Translations under genes and position numbers: made by a program
Part shown: piece by piece, positions 1 through 15,349 of the stretch
Layout: each line of letters starts with the position of its first letter
Numbering within the stretch: the first letter of the stretch is position 1
The notes under the pieces: model-generated
Told to the model about the DNA's origin: nothing
Seen by the model: the letters and a program-made list of their open reading frames with translations, nothing else
Database searches by the model: none
Source: Limnomonas spitsbergensis
Lineage: Eukaryota > Chlorophyta > Chlorophyceae > Chlamydomonadales
Direction: 5' to 3'
Assembly (NCBI GenBank): GCA_037349105.1
Contig: JAYJMM010000034.1
Coordinates: 1,240,001-1,304,000 of the forward strand
DNA length: 64,000 nucleotides

Positions 1-2033
1 TTCATCCAATTTTGTCATTTTTACCTGTTCAGGATTTCCTACCTGCAGACCAAGACCAAGCAGTACGATGATGAGGCCACCCGCTACCTGAGCTACGTCC
101 TGTAAGTGACCAATGTACGACTCCTGAGGAGGGACTTATTCGAATCCTTCCCTATTTATTCCAACTAGGGGAAATTGAATATTTGTCATGCCCGTGATGG
201 TGGTGTGTGTTACCTGTGGCTGCTTCCGTGCTCACTCTGTGGGTTCACACCTTTTTTCTACCCCGTATAATGCGTTTCTATACCGCTGGTTGTTGGAGTA
301 TACCTTGGTCCTGGATCTAGCTGCCTGGGTCCCCCCCCCCGTCAATATGCGCCCCCCTTCCGGCCACGCCCACCCCCGGCAGGCCTTAACGCGCCGATTC
401 TTACTGAATTCCGAGCCTGGTTTGAACTCTTTGCAGGTACCCCCTGGTGATTGGTTATGCCATCTACTCGCTCATGTACAACACGCACAAGAGCTGGTAC
501 AGCTGGATCCTGAGCAGCTTGGTGGGAGCGGTCTACATGTTTGGCTTCATTCTGATGTGCCCGCAGCTGTACCTGAACTACAAGCTGAAGGTGCGCGGGG
601 AAATGTTTGCAGCCATTTTATGTAAGACAACCCTTGGCTGGTGAAGATGATATAGCTTGGGCCAATGCTCTATTTTAAATTGTATCACCTTACCATGTCT
701 TTGCCATCCGCGATTACCTTCTTTCAGTAATTTATTCATCAGATTTCAATTTTGAAAATCCCAGCCAGCTCTAGGCCTCCCCAAAATCCCGATCCTTACA
801 TTCTCGCTTGTTCTCGGGCCTTATCAGTATTGAGCAACTTTGCTCGACTGAGAGACCTACGATTGTTTGAAACTGTGTTTGGGTACGAATCGTGCCTGAT
901 GTCAACTAAAGAAATTTGTTCATTGCCAATTTGCCACGTTACTTATTTGTACTGCCTACCGAGCTGCCTACAACTTAATTACGTCTTCCCCCCCTGTCAC
1001 CGTTCGACTAACTTCTCGTGCAGAGCGTTGCACACCTTCCTTGGCGTCAAATGACGTACAAGTTCCTCAACACCATCATCGACGATCTGTTCGCCTTCGT
1101 TATCAAGATGCCGCTCCTGCATCGACTGAGCGTGTTCAGGGATGATATCATCTTCCTCATCATGCTGTACCAGGTGCGATGTATGTTTAAATTTGGGAGG
1201 CCCGTGTGGTACCTGACTGCCTAAAAAGCTGCCACTGTCCGATGCAAGGGCTTGAGCATCAGGCTGTGCATAATTTGGAAACATCCTCGGTGCATGGAGT
1301 GATGTCTTGTTTTTCATGGCTTAAAAGGAAAAGCTTGGGAAAAGCTCTACTACCGGTAGATGAAGAGGGACAAAGGGTGATTGAGGCCGGGGGCATAGTG
1401 GACACACATTACTTCTGTACCAAAGCAAGTCGAGCTCGTTTCACGACAGAAAAAGCTGGTTTGAGGCTACTGCCTGTTTTAAGGCAGATAAAAGCAGGTC
1501 AGGCACCATGAACAGCGTGTCGGCATATTAACATGTTGCTGGATCTTACCATCTCTAAGAGTTTGATCTGCACTGCCCCACCACAGAGGTGGATCTACCG
1601 CGTGGACAAGACCCGTGTCAACGAGTTTGGCTTTGGAGGTGACGAAGCCAACCCTGAAGCCATTGAAGGTGGTCCTGAGGCCGCTGAAGGTGAATATATA
1701 AAAGGGTAGCGAGAATCTTCCGATCAAGGCACCTGAAGTGCCGGCCATGCTGGGTTCAGGGTTGGCAGATGCTGGATGTGATATATTTGCTTGTATACCT
1801 GAGAAAGTACTAGAGTAGTAGAGTCACGTGGACTGCAGTCTGCAGATTTGAATATTGCCGCTTTGGTCGCTGCAGGCGCTGTGGTGCTTGCTTTGGAGGC
1901 CAAGGAGGAGCCAGCCGCGCAGGCAGCAGGCGCAAGCAGCGCTGACGAGCCGGCAGTGCGCAAGCGGAAAGGCGGCAAGAAAGCGGGGGCTGCAGCAACG
2001 CCGGAGAAGGCCGGGGTCAAGAAGGAGGAATGA
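1..2033 (+). CDS. CLPTM1: CLPTM1-family multi-pass membrane protein, C-terminal half (5' end outside window)
   Basis: Five exons join in phase: 33-101, 437-590, 1024-1173, 1587-1689 and 1876-2033 (TGA at 2031), giving about 210 residues of the C-terminus. The product carries family hallmarks: ISYLQTKTKQYDDEATRYLS, then a hydrophobic stretch around YPLVIGYAIYSLMY, a second around VGAVYMFGFILMCPQLYLNY, then LPWRQMTYKFLNTIIDDLFAF, and RWIYRVDKTRVNEFGFG near the end of the conserved domain. The tail after that is low complexity (E/A then K-rich). CLPTM1 and CLPTM1L are multi-pass membrane proteins of the ER/secretory system; in animals CLPTM1 retains GABA-A receptors, and the algal role is unknown. 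The family call is firm; the substrate cannot be inferred. Confidence 0.93.
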
Positions 2034-3649
2034 TGATGCTGTGGTTATTTTAGTGTGCTTGAGCAGCACTTGAGCTGCATCATGTATCCCAAGGTGGGGA
2101 TATGGGGCCTTGAGCAAGAAGCCTGAGGATTGGGCCACAAGCCGTAGGCGGGTCCAGATTTGGTCCCCATCAGTCGGGTGGTGGCAGCCGGCGGACCCTG
2201 AAATTTGGTATGCACTGCAAAATACACTGGATGGGGCTGGTGACTCATCAGCTGCCATTTGCATGAGAAGCTTTATTGTTCCCCTGTCCCAATATGTGGG
2301 CGACTTGAGGAAGGAAGAGGAATGGCAGGGTGACAGGAGAATGGTGGACTTAATGATTGATTTTGTTGGATGGCAATTTCATTATTGCGCAGCGTAACAG
2401 CACTTTGTTTCACCGCCTTAGCATGCTTGAAGTGGATGCACACATCGTTGTGTTCATGCAAACCAGCGTACTATCTTTCCTTACACTTAACTACACTGGA
2501 TTCCTGTGAAGTTTTTACAGTCCAACGGGGCATCACAGTTGATGCATGGGACTTGTGCCCGTAAACCGGTAGAGGCACTAAATACACTAGGACAGCGAGC
2601 GAAAACCAGTGACCCCCCTGGGCACCCCTGTGAAGCATTGAAAGACTATAAACTGCGCTTAGCCTGCCCGGCAGAACTGAGTGCTGGCCAGAATAGAGTT
2701 CCAAAGGAACCTCTGGTGTTGAAAGCTTGGGCCAATGTCCTCATGCATTTACTTTTTCTTGATGTACCATGCGGGGAGGCCCTTCATTACAGGAGGAAAT
2801 CCTGGATAACGGAATCCACTTCATGGTCCTCCATGTATGCAGCACATCGAAGAGAGATTACCCGAAAAGGATATCCGGTATATAGGCCAAGCCTTGACAT
2901 CTGTGCATTAGGCAATGGTGAGGTGATGACCAAAGCTGTGTGTAGAGTGCCAACCACCCTGTTGTCACAAATTTGAAGTTACTGGAAACTCCAAAAGAGC
3001 TCTGGCTTCGTAACTGATGGTTATTAATAAAAGCCAGCCAACGCGTAGTGACCTCTATGACCCTGAAGAAAACCACACCTTGGACCCGTATTTTCCGGTC
3101 CGCAGTAAGCAGTCAGGTAATTTCTGCATCCTGGACTCAGACGAAGTAGCAGTCAATTTTCTGACCCGCGAAGAGGGCTGCAATACGCGCTGTCAGAATC
3201 TTCACTCCGAGGTCAGATCCTGCACTGGCACGGGCTGGTTTTGTATATCGCCATGCTGCACCCGCACGTCCGGCTGACAAGATCCTTGGCATGCATGCTC
3301 GGTTTCTCCAAAGACACTGTCGTTTCCGTCCTCGATATTCTCGCGATACATGCCATTATTTTTCATACTAGCCTCTTACGCCTCCGTCGTCGACTGGACA
3401 CATTTACCGCTGCATTTACCGTCCGTCCTCCGCGTCGACCAGGGGCCGTAACCTCCTACTTTCCAGTTTCACGGTGTACAGCATTCCTTGTCGTCTCCCC
3501 CCACCCCCAAGACATGTCGTCTCCCCCAAGGCATGTGTCGTCTCCCCCAAGACAAGCTCTGGCGTTTTCTCGCTTTGCATTTCATGATTGCCCTGTCCAA
3601 TTTCATCCGACTGATCAAATTTAGGACCGGGAGCACTGTGCTGGCCAAG
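2034..3649. other. Intergenic: CLPTM1 3' flank and UDP-arabinose epimerase 5' flank
   Basis: No convincing gene is seen in these 1.6 kb. Short open frames on both strands lack family resemblance and codon character. The right part should contain the promoter and 5' UTR of the epimerase. It includes a short tandem repeat at 3489-3557, in which a motif like cgtctcccccaagacatgt occurs about three times. Confidence 0.5.
3489..3557. repeat. Short C-rich tandem repeat upstream of the epimerase start
   Basis: About three imperfect copies of a roughly 20-bp unit (gtcgtctcccccaag plus acatgt or gcatgt) lie 90 to 160 bp before the probable start codon of the UDP-arabinose 4-epimerase. It may be part of the promoter or 5' UTR; nothing more can be said. 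Confidence 0.6.
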
Positions 3650-8126
<4,477 letters not shown>

Positions 8127-9747
8127 GTCAATACAGGATGAGTTGAAAATACATTCCTCGGGGATACCAATCTTGAGTGCAGAAATGTTGAACGGATTCT
8201 GAAGAATAAAATGCATGTTGGTGCAGGCTTTAGTAGGAACCAGGCCTCTACTTCTTTTAGTGTGTGATGCATGGACATGATAATTACTGCCGGTGCTAAA
8301 CAAAAATAACCAAGGAAATACCGTAATAGACAAAGTGATTTTCCGGTATCTCAGGACCTTGACAAATTTCAGTCGGTGATGTGGTTTGCCAAAGGGTGCC
8401 TTAGCCTTGCTTTCCTTGGGCTGCGGCCTTGTCACGTCAGGCATGGGGAACGGAGTACCCTCACCTTGTACAGTTGCATGGGGGCTCTGTCTCTTCGTGA
8501 CTTCTTTCCTTCCTCGGTGACGTACAAGTTTTCACTTTCAGGGCTGGGGAACACACCTCCTGGACAGGTGGAATCCCTGAATGCCCCCTTTCACAAAGTC
8601 TGGCTGTGCACCTAAGATATGGGTTTTGTGGGGTCTACTTGTCTCTGGCGAACATAGGGGGGTTAGATTGCGTCCCATCAATTGTTAAGATATACTCGGA
8701 GGTAAATCCTAAAATCCCACGTCGCTTTTTCGGTGTTGGAAGCTTTTTGAAGGTCCACGGGGGCGGAGGATGCTATAGACTGTTAATGACGTTACACCTC
8801 TGGGCCCTGCTTTAATGAAGCTCGGCCACGTCAACAGGCATAAAGTCAGCTAGGGAACTCAAGAAGGCACAAGTGGAAAGAAAGGAACGCAAGCTCACCT
8901 TCCAAACAACAAACAGGTCAGGCAAACCTTATCCCCTGCCTCTGAAGAGTCTAGCCTTCAAAATTCAACTACACGTCCTACGAAAGCCAGGGCCTCCCAC
9001 CCCTGTCTACGGGCTTTCCTTTTTTCTATTTCACTGCCGCCCCCCCGTAGAGCCTGTTTATAACAGTGTTGCCCGCTGGGCCCTGCTGAACGCCGTAGAG
9101 CTGTGAGAGGGCCTGAACTGGTCTCATGGGAACACGTCCCATGCAACTTTTGTGAGGCTAGCTCACTGGACTCAAACGAATAAAAAAACATTGGAGGCAT
9201 TTTGTCCCCAGGTGACTAGATATTGATATACCGGTAGACAATAACAGATACAAGCATATTTACAACGTGCTCATTATTTATCAGGTTCGGCTGTTTAATG
9301 GCATAATAAGAAAAGTTCCTACTTCTTTCAGCAGTCCTTCCAAGGGACACATGTCTATCTACCCCCCTAAATCTAACGGTGTCCTTGCATTTCTGATCAT
9401 AACTAAAATGGCGCTTCAGTGTCATGCACCCTACTTGATGCTGGCATGTAAAGCCATGAGGCAGCACTAAAAAATACCGATCAATCTGGAATAATACATG
9501 GAATCATAGTCGGTAGGATTAAAGCAAACATTAACTCCATCAGGACTTGCCTTTCAGCTGTCGACAGATCACTTCTACAATGAAACCTAGCTGAAAGCAA
9601 GAAGCCACGAATTACCACACACGATTATGAAACGATTAAGCATAGGACGGCTTCATTTACATCGCCCAATCCACAACACGTCTGCTACCAAGACCCAGGC
9701 AGCACTGGAGGCCCTGCCGCAGCCAGCCCAGCGCCGCTCCTGACGGC
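8127..9747. other. Intergenic between two convergent genes
   Basis: This holds the 3' flanks of the epimerase (+) and the Q-rich protein (-). I see no gene. It contains one copy of the dispersed element with core gacgttacacctctgggccc (8785-8827). A motif ctttcagggctgggg at about 8536-8550 is shared with the last epimerase intron at about 7571-7583. Confidence 0.5.
8785..8827 (+). repeat. Dispersed short element, copy A
   Basis: It shares aatgacgttacacctctggg and gccctgct, followed a few bases later by agctcggcc, with copies at 47544-47584 and 51912-51953, all in the same orientation. In this copy the linker is tttaatga. Family and mobility are unknown. Confidence 0.75.
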
Positions 9748-12700
9748 CTAGCGCCTCAGCATTATCAGGCGCTCCAGGTCCGAAACAGAAGTGGTAGGCA
9801 GGCCGTGCTGGCCAGCTCCCGCATTGAAAAAGCGAGCCATGCCGCCAGGGTCAGCCAGCAGGGCGCCCTGACCGCCGGGCTCGGGTCGATGCCGCTGCTG
9901 CGCCGCCATGAGCTGCTGCTGCTGCTGGAACTGGTATTGAGCCTGCTGCTGTTGCTGCTGTTGTTGCTGCAACATCTTCAAGGCGTGCATCTGCTGCAGC
10001 TGTTGCATGATGTTGGGTGGGATGCTCAGAGCTCCAGCCTGCTGCTGCTGTTGCAGGTGCTGCTGGAAATGCTGTTGTTGCTGCCGCTGCTGGGGTGCAT
10101 GTGTGCGCATTGCTTGCTGCTGTAGCTGCTGCTGCTGCTGCAACATGAAGGCCTGTAGGTTGAAGTCTGGGACCATGGGCCGCTGCTGCTGTTGCTGCTG
10201 TTGCTGCTGCTGCTGAAGAAGCTGTTGCTGCTGAAGGTGCTGCTGCTGAAGATGCTGCAAGCCAGGCGCCTTAGGCTGCGCGGTGTGGGCCTCGTCTGGA
10301 GCCGCAGCCGTCGCATTCGAAAACATCTCGAGGTTTTTGGCAGTCAGATGTGCACCACCATACTGCTGCTGTTGCAGATGCTGCCAAGCCGCCGCCGCTG
10401 CTCCAGCGCTTTGCTGCTGTAGGTGGGGCGCTGCCCTGCTGACGTCAGCGGCGGCTTCCTGATCCCAGGGCGAACTTCTCCTCCTAACGACAGACACGGC
10501 TTCCTGATCCCAGGGCGAAGCTCTCGACGGTTCGGCTTGGATGCCGAGGTCCTTGAATAAGTAGTCCATGGTGTCCTCGGGTACGTCGGACCCTCCGTCC
10601 TCATCCTCAGCAGGCTCCTCAACCTGAAACTGCCGCAGGCTAGGCAGCGGCTGCGGCAGCGACGGCTGTCGCTGCTGTGGTTGCTGCTGCTGTGGGTGTT
10701 GCTGCTGCAGTTGTTGTTGTTGTTGCAGCAGCTGCTGCTGTTGTTGTTGCACCTGCTGCTGCTGCTGCAGTGGAGGGCGACCAGCTGTCGCCTTGGCAAA
10801 CAAGGCAGTCAGGGAGTTCTTCTGAGCGGCCAACTGGCTTGTTGCTGGCGCCAAGCCAGCCTTGGGCACCGGGGGCTTAGCATTGGTGCCCATCGCTGCG
10901 GAGTTGCTGAGCTGCTCAAACAGTGACGCTGCAGCGGCCTGGCTGGTGGGGACAGGCACGGGCATAAGTGGATTTGGCTGCTGCCGCACAGGGGATGCTG
11001 GCACTGGTGCTGGTGCCACAGGAGAGGCGTCCCAAATGCTGCTCAAGGTCGGGGGCGGCATGGCCTGCTGCTGTGCCTGAGGATGGTTGGCCTGCTGCTG
11101 CTGCGGCGGCGGCGGTGGCCCGCCCCATATGCCCCTCACCCCCGGAAATCCAGCGAAAGCTTCCTTGGGGCCACCACCAAGTGCGTCACTCCCCCATCCA
11201 GAGACATTAGAGGCAGCGCCGTGATTTAAGGCTGTGGCGGCGGCTTGCGTGGAGGGTCCCCTGCCAAAACTGGACATGGGGAGCCCAGAGGGTGGCACAG
11301 CCATGTTCAGGAAGGGCCCGTTTGCTGCGGGTGTCTCAGTTGTGGCTGCCTTCCTCATCATGCCCATCAGAGCCTGAGAGGCCGCGTCTGGCAAGCCATC
11401 AGCTCCGGTTTGAGCGGTCTGGTTGTGTTCGGCAGCAGCAGGAGCAGGAGCAGCAGCAGGCTTGGCAGCTTGTGCCGTCCTCCTAAGCATGCCCATAAGA
11501 GTCTGGGCGGCCTGCACGTCCCTATCAAGCCCAGCAGGCTTGCCTTGCAGCGCAGCAGGGGGCGGGGGCGAGGCCGCAGCGCCGGCCATCTGCCTCTCGA
11601 GGTCTGCTAAGGAGAGGGCCTTAATGGGCATTGGAGGGGCCAGACCGGACGACGCAGGTGCAGGCTGCGGCTGCGTGGCTTTGGCCAGGGACTGGAGGGA
11701 CATGTGAATCCCTGGCGCCGCTTGCACAGGACGGGCGAATCCTGCAAAGGCAGAAAAAAAGCTTCAGAACAAGACGCGCTAGTTGCCATGATATCAACGC
11801 ACCTGCCCCGCCCATAAACATCCTTGGCTCTCTTACGACCGCGAATAGAGGGTTGTTATCGAGGCCCCGACACAACAGGGCCCCCACACCCCGCAGAGAA
11901 ACATGTCTGTGTCATCTTCAGCATGATCCAGGTAACCTTAGTGGCCCAGCTGGGCAGCCGCCACCTGAACGACCAACAGTTGGTGACCCAATTAACAGTG
12001 GCTTGCAGCACCAGCCCCCCCCCCCCCATCCACACGCATCTGTTCAAAGGCTGTGACCCACCTTACTTGCAGCACAGGCATGTTGGCAAGAACGATGACA
12101 CAGACATGCGGTTCATACCAGGATACGCACCTGGAGGTCCTCCACGAGCTGCTGCTGATTCGGCCTTAGACGAACCCGTTGCTTCTCTGTCGTTCAACCC
12201 CTCCTCCCTAAGCGCATCAAGGTCGAGCTCGTCGTGGTCATAGATGCCGCGACGCTTCTCCTGCGAAAGGGGCAGCAAGCACGAGAGCTAGGATCGGAAC
12301 AGAGTGTGTGCGTGTGTGTGTGGGGAGGGGGGGGCGATTCATATCTCGGAGGGTCCTGGACAGTTAGAAGACTCGAGTTTAATCCGTCATCCAGATACCC
12401 GCCCTTGGGATTCTGAATCCAGATACCGGATGCGCACCGCTCTGGGAAAGCAGAACCGCGGGCGTTATCACGAGCACAATCGCCCCACACCACTGCGCGC
12501 CCAGATGCTGGATTCCTACCGGCTTGCCGGCCTTGGCTGCCTCAGCCTGCTGCCTGTATGCCAGCCGCTCGGCCTCCACATCCGCGGGGGACATGACTGG
12601 ATGGGCTTGCGATGCCGGGGGCTGCCTGCCTGTCGCGGCCCTGCCTCTGGAGAAGCCTTCCTCCCCCCAGCAGGCGCTCAGAGGTTCTGCAGACGGCGTG

Positions 12701-14570
12701 CATTCACAACATCAGATTGGCCACGCACAGGAACAGGACCATGCACCGGCCACGCACATAAACTGGCATTATGCACAGGGACAGGACCATGCAGTAGCCA
12801 CGCACATAAACTGGCTTTATGCACAGGGACAGGACCATGCAGTAGCCACGCACATAAACTGGCACTATGCACAGGGACAGGACCATGCAGTAGCCACGCA
12901 CATAAACTGGAACTATGCACAGGGACAGGACCATGCAGTAGCCACGCACATAAACTGGCACTATGCACAGGGACAGGACCATGCAGTAGCCACGCACATA
13001 AACTGGCACTTTGCACAGGGAAAGGACCATGCAGTAGCCACGCACATAAACTGGCAATATGCATAGGGGCAGGACCATGCACTGGCAACACGCAAAGGGG
13101 CTGGACCATGCACTGGTGACACGCAAAGGGACCGGGCCATGCACTGGAAGTAAACACAGTGAAACAACCAAGCACTGACAAAAGGCAAGGGCCTCACCCT
13201 CCTGCCGCCTGGATGGTGCCTCATCGCCCCATCGTCCTCGTCGCTGCTCCACAGGCTCAGCCACTGCCTCGTCGTCAGGGCCGGCTGCCCAGCGCCCAGC
13301 AGCCGCCGTTGGACCGTTGTTGTGGCAGGGGGCTGCTGCTTGGCCTCCTCGCCAGCTCTCCGCGGGCTTAGCAGTATCCCACCTCGTGCGTGACGTTGCT
13401 GTCTGGAGGGACCTCCCACTGTCAGCGAAGGAGCCACCCTGTACAGGGCAAAACTAGTTAAAAGACGAGGTGGGCCACGCAGAAACCCTAAACCCTGCAC
13501 AGGGCAAAACTAGTTCAAAGTCGAGGTGGGTCACGCAGAGACTGAACGTGCCCTTGTCAAACGGACCCAGCCTGAGTTGGCTCATGGCGCTTTGGAAATC
13601 AAGGTTCAGAATGGAAAGGCCACCCACCTCAGGCGGAGAGCCTGCTAGTCGCACTGGCTGCCGATCCCGGTCCTGTCGGTCTCTATCTACTCGGTCTTTG
13701 TCTTGGCGGTCCCGGTCCTGCCTGTCCCAGTCCTGTCGATCTCGGTCCTGTCGATCCCTGTCCTGGCCCCGCCAAGCACCCGCAGATGACCCTGGCGAGA
13801 GAGCCAAGCTGTTGCTACGCTGCATGCCCAGGGTGTGACACCGTAGAGGAGGATCATCCCTAGGGTTTGCATCATCCACGAGCCTCCTCGAGGGGATCTC
13901 AAGGGTGAATCCTGCGGAAAGATGGAGAGCATGGAGGTGTTATCATGTGACAAGATTTCCGTCACTGGCTGCGTGTGGGTCCCACCTGGGGGAGGTGCCT
14001 TGGGAGATAATGCAGGATCAGCTGCAGGGAGCTGCTGCTGCTGCCGGGCTCCTTGACCAAATTTTGAACCAGCCCAGCTGGGTTTTAGAAGTGGAAGGTC
14101 GTCCAGCATCGCCCGCCCCTCCTCGTTCCAGCTGGCTGCATTACGTTCGCCGTATGGAACCCGCTTATCCAGATCCCTGCGAACAAAATGATTGCCAGTG
14201 ACTGGATGCCGACGCGTCAGTTAACGGACGAAGATCTTCAATGTGGGCGTTCTCACCTCAATTCAACAGGGCTTAAATCCAATTCCTTAAGAATGGGAGT
14301 CAGGCCTTGATCCTTCCCTATGGCTAGCATCGCTAGCCTGCGTTCATTTGTTAAGAGTGAGTGCCGGGACATCGATAATGTGGATATTGATGCTCACCGG
14401 GTGTACTTGTGCTGCCTGTCATCCTTCCTCTCTATTATCCATGGTGCGTCATGGCATTCCAGGGCAGAAACAATCGCAGACCCAACCAGTTCGTGTATAA
14501 TATCGGAAATTGCATCATCAGTCATGCTAGAGCTACGCGTCACTTGATTGCGGATATCTACATTCTCCAT
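9748..14570 (-). CDS. Long glutamine-rich protein with an eIF4E-binding-like motif (4E-T-like, tentative)
   Basis: Eight minus-strand exons join in phase: 14570-14398, 14337-14257, 14176-13986, 13911-13628, 13438-13198, 12686-12520, 12260-12131 and 11741-9748, about 1086 aa. Joining exons 1 and 2 creates HKYTRLAMLAI, close to the YxxxxL-hydrophobic eIF4E-binding motif (human 4E-T has YTKEELL). Next come LTPILKELDLSPVELRDLDK, an RDRDRQ-repeat segment at 13.67-13.77 kb, EKRRGIYDHDELDLDAL, and then a 660-residue tail rich in Q, A and P. The tail holds MPIKALSLADLERQM and ends TSVSDLERLIMLRR, resembling the C-terminal motif of 4E-T. If correct, it would act in P-body or translational repression. 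The exon chain is better supported than the function. The first exon and the start (ATG at 14570; another possible at 14612) are the weakest parts. Confidence 0.6.
12719..13150. repeat. 48-bp minisatellite in an intron of the Q-rich gene
   Basis: The unit contains ccacgcacataaactggc, then tatgcacagggacaggacca and tgcagtag, period 48 bp. About seven good copies run from about 12750 to 13070, with degenerate copies at both edges. It lies in the intron between 13197 and 12687 of the minus-strand gene. The period is a multiple of three, giving spurious frames on both strands (for example repeats of ATHINWHYAQGQDHAV). Confidence 0.93.
13440..13545. repeat. Direct repeat duplicating a 3' splice-site region in an intron of the Q-rich gene
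   Basis: cagggcaaaactagtt followed by aaa(g)(a/t)cgaggtgggycacgcaga occurs twice, at about 13443 and 13499, period about 56 bp. On the minus strand both copies end in TTTTGCCCTGT(A/G)CAG. The copy nearest the exon is the acceptor used in my model (exon start 13438). Between them lies aaaccctaaaccctgc, two plant-type telomere-like units. Confidence 0.8.
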
Positions 14571-15349
14571 GGCAAGCGATACTATAATATGGAGCAGAGA
14601 GACAGAATTCACTACCGGAATGCGATGTTATTGTAGTACGTATACTGGCCAATGAGCGGGTACTGATAGTGTCCAGGTAATACTTGTAACCAAGACACGA
14701 TAACCACCAACCAGAAGGAAAATTTCTGCTTTGTAATTCCTCTCAATTTTACAGGCTCCGTTACCAAGGCCTCCAAACCCTACTTCTAAGTTCCATCCTA
14801 GCCACGGTCCAGCTGGCGCCAGCTGGGACTGTAGAGCTTGCCCCATGACAAGCGGAGGGCTAATCAGTAAGAGAAGCTTTGCCCATTTTCTGGACTGCTG
14901 GGGACCTCAGGATTCAGTTTGCATAAAGTGTGAGTGACCAAACTCGTGGCCACATTCAATTTTTTAATACAGCAGTATCGGTAACACAATGCTCCTGCAT
15001 GTATCTTGTAAACTAAGAACTGACATGAAAGCTGCGGTAAGTCCTCAATTAAAGGGCCTGACATTGATCACCCACGATAGCTATCATTCAGTGCAAGTAG
15101 TTTTCAGTTCACGTGTGGAAGTTTTGAAAACTGTCATGGGAGGTGAGCACAGATTAGATACACCCGCCGGTATCGGATAAACACCGGAAGAAAAAATCTT
15201 CCAGTCCCTCACTAACCATGGAGGGATGCTTCCAACTAAAAATCCCATCTGTTTCCTAATAAATGGGTCTGGCTTCTTTATGAGTTGATGCTTTCCTTTC
15301 CTTCAGCGTGGAAGCTGTTGCATGCGACCCGTCATTGAGTTGCTTGAGT
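14571..15349. other. Intergenic between two co-oriented minus-strand genes
   Basis: This holds the 3' flank of the pfkB gene and the probable promoter of the Q-rich protein gene. I see no open frame with family resemblance, no RNA gene and no long repeat. Confidence 0.5.

Noticed and set aside
2506..2976. 156-codon plus-strand frame between CLPTM1 and the epimerase
   Set aside because: No ATG-based start, no family motif, and it lies in a region with equally long random frames.
9805..11707. Plus-strand leucine- and cysteine-rich frames
   Set aside because: Antisense readings of the Q/A/P-rich last exon of the minus-strand gene.
12304..13264. Repetitive 271-, 180-, 167- and 186-codon frames
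   Set aside because: Shadows of the 48-bp minisatellite and of flanking minus-strand exons.
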